Shown here: piece by piece, positions 60,937-64,000 of the stretch
Layout of the letters: each line of letters starts with the position of its first letter
Numbering within the stretch: position 1 is the first letter of the stretch
The notes under the pieces: model-generated
What the model was told of the DNA's origin: nothing
What the model saw: the letters and a program-made list of their open reading frames with translations, nothing else
Database searches by the model: none
Made by a program: the position numbers and the translations under genes
Source: HK1 sp965202875
Lineage (GTDB): Bacteria > Pseudomonadota > Gammaproteobacteria > HK1
Assembly: GCA_965202875.1 (NCBI GenBank)
Contig: OZ241870.1
Location: forward strand, 1,674,001-1,738,000
Reading direction: 5' to 3'
Length of the DNA: 64,000 nt

Positions 60937-61522
60937 TTACTTGATTTCAGTCGGTGGTTTCGATACATCTGACGATCTGCCCCAGCTCCCGGCCTGTGGC
61001 CCGAGTCGGCCGGTCAACTTCGACAACCGGCCCTTCGGCCTCCGATCCGCTGACGCCGGAGGGCGCTGGAGATCGTCGATTCCCCTGCTGCCGGTCCTTG
61101 GCGACAACCATGCATCGAGCTCCGCTTCGGTGAGGCCGAAATTCAAGAGCTGAGTGTGCAGGAAGGCATCGACGGAATCACCGGGGCGTTGGTTGTACTC
61201 GGGGTCGATTTCGTTGTGTCATGCTTCAGAAGCAGCAGGCTCTCCTGCAGGATGGCGAGGAGCGGGATCAGGCGCTCGCCAGCCCTCCTGTTCGGTGACT
61301 CCGGCGGAGTATGCGGCGACCGCTCGGCGGGGTTCAAGCCCCAAGCCGCGCCGCGGTCTCGTGCACGCTCCGCGCAAGCCGGCGCACGTCGAGGTCCGGC
61401 ATCGACTCGCGCGCTACCGTGGGCATCACTTGCGTCCGATCCCCGGACCGCTCGCGCCACGTCGAATAGAACCGGCGTGGCGCCGGCCATCCAAGGCGGT
61501 TCGTGTCGAAGGTGATCAGCAC
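60937..61522 (-). pseudogene. PIN-domain toxin-like gene, frameshifted
   Basis: A GTG at 61522 opens a protein reading MLITFDTNRLGWPAPRRFYS and TWRERSGDRTQVMPTVARES. This is a PIN-domain start with its first catalytic Asp (ITFDTN) and the second acidic position (ARE). The frame breaks near 61335. Coding character continues in another frame (RAGERLIPLLAILQESLLLL) and shifts again near 61230 to HNEIDPEYNQRPGDSVDAFL, HTQLLNFGLTEAELDAWL. The start overlaps the stop of the upstream small gene, a toxin-antitoxin style layout. Confidence 0.6.
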
Positions 61523-61884
61523 CCGTGGCGTCTCGACTCGCGTATCGCGCGTTGAGCGATCCGCTCGCGTTCACGCTGTTCGTTCGGTGGGCGGGGTCCT
61601 TCCCTTTCGCCCCAGTACAAGCGCTGAACCTCCCGGACGGTTTCGGACTCCGAGAGCTCGGGCCGGGTATCGCGTACGAAACGGTGCAGCATTCCCAGGT
61701 AGCCCCCTCCCGAGGCGAGGCTCCCGTGGCTCTCGCGGGTGTCGGCCTTGGCGTCGTCGCGGCGCCCGCGAACCGGCGGGCCGGCACGGGGAGCCCCGGA
61801 CGCGCCGTCGTCCGCCCCTGTCCGCCCCGGCAGCGCGGGATCCGTGGAGTGGACGTTCCGAGGATCGGTGGTCGATTTGCTCAT
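61516..61884 (-). CDS. small hypothetical protein, possible antitoxin partner of the PIN remnant
   Basis: In this 122-residue protein the first 60 residues are disordered and Gly/Arg/Asp-rich. The C-terminal half (GGGYLGMLHRFVRDTRPELS, ESETVREVQRLYWGEREG) looks structured, with an acidic helix and a basic tail (RERIAQRAIRESRRHGC). Its stop overlaps the GTG of the PIN-like gene (GTGCTGA). I do not recognise a family; the antitoxin role is inferred only from the layout. Confidence 0.5.
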   Translation of the reverse strand: MSKSTTDPRNVHSTDPALPGRTGADDGASGAPRAGPPVRGRRDDAKADTRESHGSLASGGGYLGMLHRFVRDTRPELSESETVREVQRLYWGEREGPRPPNEQRERERIAQRAIRESRRHGC

Positions 61885-62206
61885 TGGCCGTGCCCTCCTT
61901 CACCTGCCCGGTACGGGGGATGATAAGGGAAGCCGTCTCTGCCGTGCCGTCGGTCCTGGCCGTGCCGGACCCGATCGCCGTCTGCCGCGGCGCGTGCTTC
62001 GCTTGGCCTGCGCCTCATTGCGCACCGCTCGTTCCGGATGTCCGGGGAATCTCCCGTCGATGGATTCTCCCGCTCCTGCCTCCCGAAGACTCGACAAGTG
62101 TGGTCTCATGGAGATCCGGGGCGATGTACACGCACACGGCCTTGTGTATGGTAGACCAGTCCCCGGAGGCCGAGGGCGCCGTTTGGCGGAGAAGACGGGG
62201 GGAGCG
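61885..62206. promoter_or_regulatory. divergent intergenic region between the PIN locus and the terminal four-gene cassette
   Basis: These 320 bases separate genes on opposite strands and should hold both promoters. A TATGGT element near 62148, about 58 bases before ATG 62207, is a candidate -10 site. I see no strong -35 or operator. Confidence 0.35.
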
Positions 62207-62428
62207 ATGAAGACACACGAGAGCGAGCATCGTCGCGTCACCCTGGTCGCACAAGCCATGCAAACACCGGGGGAGCCACGGTGCGACGCAGACACCCTCG
62301 CCCGAAGACTGGAAGAGTGGGAAGGCCGTCGCCGAACGCCCGCGGGCGGCACGCCGGCATTCGAACGGATCGCACTGGAGGAAAAGCTGGCGCGAGCACG
62401 CGCAGCACGTGAAGCGGCAGAGCCGTGA
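62207..62428 (+). CDS. small protein 1 of the terminal cassette (73 residues)
   Basis: It has a strong ribosome site (GGGGGGAG) five bases from ATG 62207. The product MKTHESEHRRVTLVAQAMQT is followed by CDADTLARRLEEWEGRRRTP and FERIALEEKLARARAAREAA. It is highly charged with two predicted amphipathic helices, the second coiled-coil like. No family recognised. Its stop overlaps the GTG start of the next gene, so it is the first member of a tightly coupled four-gene operon with an AAA ATPase. Confidence 0.6.
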   Translation: MKTHESEHRRVTLVAQAMQTPGEPRCDADTLARRLEEWEGRRRTPAGGTPAFERIALEEKLARARAAREAAEP

Positions 62429-62622
62429 GTACGGAGACCGCCTTCGACGGCAACCGGGTCGGGCATCGCACGCAACGGGTGTTTCATGCCACGTGGTGCG
62501 AGATGAACGGGCTGTCGGTCTGGCCCGCCCCGACAACGGCACAGGAAATCGCGGGGCGCGTGAGCCTCTGGGACATCGAAGGAAGCGTGAAAGCCCTCGA
62601 CGACGAGGAAACAGTCGCATGA
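62425..62622 (+). CDS. small protein 2 of the terminal cassette (65 residues)
   Basis: A GTG start at 62425 overlaps the previous TGA (GTGA), and its own TGA overlaps the ATPase ATG (ATGA). The product reads MSTETAFDGNRVGHRTQRVF, HATWCEMNGLSVWPAPTTAQ, EIAGRVSLWDIEGSVKALDD. It has three Trp, a mixed alpha/beta look and an acidic tail. No family recognised. Double overlap argues that it is translated in step with the ATPase. Confidence 0.55.
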   Translation: MSTETAFDGNRVGHRTQRVFHATWCEMNGLSVWPAPTTAQEIAGRVSLWDIEGSVKALDDEETVA

Positions 62623-63746
62623 TTCGCACATTTTCACTGAAACGCTATCGTGGATTCGACGAGTACGAGCTGGCCGATCTGACCCGCGTCAATCTGCTCG
62701 TGGGCAGGAACAACTCCGGCAAGACATCGATCCTCGAAGCGGTTCACTTCCTGGCGGCGAGAGGGGATCCGGTCGTGCTCACGCATTCGGCGAATCGGCG
62801 GGGCGAGTTGAATGTCGTCGAGTCGAGATCCGGACGACCAGGGGGACCTGACGTCTCCCACTTCTTCTTCGGCCATCGTGTCGAGTCGGGCACAGGTTTT
62901 CGCCTTTCTTCCGATGACGGTCACGGACATATGGAAGCCACGATCCGCGGCGCGGACATCGAAGATGGATTCCTGCCTTTTGATGACGATACCGATCAGC
63001 CTTCTCTTTCTCTTCTTGATGACGACGCCGATCAACCCTCTCTTCTCCTTCAAATACAGGGGAGTAATCTAAAGAGCTCTCCCCCGATCCCCATCGCTGA
63101 AAACGGCGCGCTCTTCGATTCACGGCATCTGCGACTCCGAAGCCCCTGGTCGGGAACCGCCCCCGAACCACCTCCCGTCCAGTTCGTCACCCCGGACTCA
63201 CTGTATTTCGACCCCATGCGGGCCATGTGGGACAACGTCCTCATCGAGGGACGCGAATCCGAGGTCATCAATGCCATGAAGGTGCTCGAAGACGACATCG
63301 AGTCCATCCATTTTCTGACGAGTGAGCTGTCACGAGCACGGTCAGGCCGCTCCGGCGTGTTGCTGGGATTTCGCGGGGGAGGTCGCCGGATACCGCTTGG
63401 CAGCCATGGAGACGGCATGCGCCGGCTGCTCGCGCTTTCGCTTTCTCTGATACGAACGGAACAGGGGATACTGCTCGTCGACGAGATCGACACCGGGCTG
63501 CACTGGACGGTCATAGAGGAGATGTGGCGTCTGGTGGTCGAGACGGCGCGGCGGTCGTCGGTCCAGGTGTTCGCCACGACGCATAGCTACGACTGTATTC
63601 GGGGGCTCGCGTCCCTCGTCGAATCCCGTTCGGATCTTGCCGGGGACATCTCCATTCAGAAGATTGAACGATCCTTGAAGGAAGCCGTGCGCTTCGATGC
63701 GGCGGACGTACTGGCTGCGGTTGAACAGAACGTCGAGCTCCGGTAA
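62619..63746 (+). CDS. AAA (OLD-like) ATPase of the terminal cassette
   Basis: This 375-residue ATPase starts MIRTFSLKRYRGFDEYELAD. Walker A is LLVGRNNSGKTSILEAVHF near residue 27, the signature IPLGSHGDGMRRLLALSLSL, Walker B GILLVDEIDTGLHWTVIEEM and the H-loop VFATTHSYDCIRGLASLV. An acidic duplicated insert (DDDTDQPSLSLLDDDADQPS) lies near residue 125. The ending DVLAAVEQNVELR resembles ATPases that precede DUF3226 genes. Overlaps on both sides (ATGA upstream, TAATG downstream) show coupling. Confidence 0.86.
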   Translation: MIRTFSLKRYRGFDEYELADLTRVNLLVGRNNSGKTSILEAVHFLAARGDPVVLTHSANRRGELNVVESRSGRPGGPDVSHFFFGHRVESGTGFRLSSDDGHGHMEATIRGADIEDGFLPFDDDTDQPSLSLLDDDADQPSLLLQIQGSNLKSSPPIPIAENGALFDSRHLRLRSPWSGTAPEPPPVQFVTPDSLYFDPMRAMWDNVLIEGRESEVINAMKVLEDDIESIHFLTSELSRARSGRSGVLLGFRGGGRRIPLGSHGDGMRRLLALSLSLIRTEQGILLVDEIDTGLHWTVIEEMWRLVVETARRSSVQVFATTHSYDCIRGLASLVESRSDLAGDISIQKIERSLKEAVRFDAADVLAAVEQNVELR

Positions 63747-64000
63747 TGGCGGCGCGATCGCAGCTTCGAGTGGAGGGCGATGGAGATTCGCTGCTCGACT
63801 ACGCCAGGGAATCGACGGAGAACGCACGGGCACATGGCGCAAGGTATCCCGAGGCCGTGGGGGGAACCACGAAGGCCGTGCTGCACACGTGGCTCGCATG
63901 GCAGGAGGAGCCGGGTTTGCCGTACGGTACGGCCATCCGGGTACGGTATTTTCGCCACGACAGCCCGGCCGCCGAGTGTTTCGTCAAGTGGTTTCGCCGG
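63746..64000 (+). CDS. DUF3226-like protein lacking the TOPRIM core (runs off the right edge)
   Basis: The start MAARSQLRVEGDGD resembles the DUF3226 opening (LVEGDDD). It then passes at once into SLLDYARESTENARAHGARY and KAVLHTWLAWQEEPGLPYGT, which in complete members lie over 120 residues later. The acidic D-X-D strand of TOPRIM is therefore missing. The visible 85 residues are open to the edge. It may be an internally deleted, catalytically dead version. The start overlaps the ATPase stop. Confidence 0.65.
   Translation, partial: MAARSQLRVEGDGDSLLDYARESTENARAHGARYPEAVGGTTKAVLHTWLAWQEEPGLPYGTAIRVRYFRHDSPAAECFVKWFRR

Overview
The window is a GC-rich (roughly two-thirds G+C) chromosome segment from a Pseudomonadota-like bacterium. 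A gammaproteobacterial relative is my best guess, based on the style of PccA/PccB, GcvH, the Nudix protein and the monothiol glutaredoxin; this is inference from protein resemblance only. No rRNA, tRNA or CRISPR array was seen. Two features dominate. First, there is heavy gene decay: frameshifts, internal deletions and stranded gene fragments. Second, there is a dense accessory half (about 32-64 kb) full of restriction and anti-phage type genes, several of them in AT-richer islands.

Region 1 (1-12.7 kb) is metabolic. It holds a partial Nudix hydrolase, a c-type cytochrome, a frameshifted membrane/spermidine-synthase-like gene, and a propionyl-CoA/methylmalonyl-CoA block: pccB, pccA, a foreign-looking frameshifted small membrane protein gene, meaB-type GTPase and methylmalonyl-CoA epimerase. 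The mutase itself is not in the window. A membrane-anchored repeat protein and a ketopantoate reductase follow on the minus strand.

Region 2 (12.7-32.4 kb) mixes redox genes with methylated-amine/C1 genes: a 2OG-Fe(II) oxygenase, a three-domain glutaredoxin/A-type/rhodanese protein, an LLM oxidoreductase, an orphan ABC ATPase, an MttB-type corrinoid methyltransferase, GcvH with a GcvP remnant beside it, a DAO-type FAD oxidoreductase, and a three-gene glutamate-synthase-like operon (GlxBCD/MgsABC type) divergent from a GntR/FCD regulator. A group II intron sits in this region. A reasonable model is demethylation of methylated amines with transfer of N- and C1-units to glutamate and glycine metabolism, controlled by the GntR protein.

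Region 3 (32.4-64 kb) is a defence-like island. In order it holds: two crippled AAA/PD-(D/E)XK genes; an RND transporter; a DNA methyltransferase joined to a BsuBI/PstI-type endonuclease (one-base frameshift); a HARE-DUF262 protein with a HEPN RNase partner; a deleted second copy of the RND gene; a DrmD-like SNF2 helicase and a DrmMI-like methyltransferase with a two-gene ATPase/nuclease cassette inserted between them; a Uma2 protein; a NERD/UvrD-like helicase with a DUF2290 partner; two ATPase + DUF3226 (TOPRIM) modules; and a decayed PIN-type toxin locus. Direct duplications of the neighbouring genes flank the inserted cargo in two places. Several of the large enzymes carry in-frame tandem-repeat insertions. 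Dispersed hairpin repeats of at least three families punctuate the intergenic spaces.
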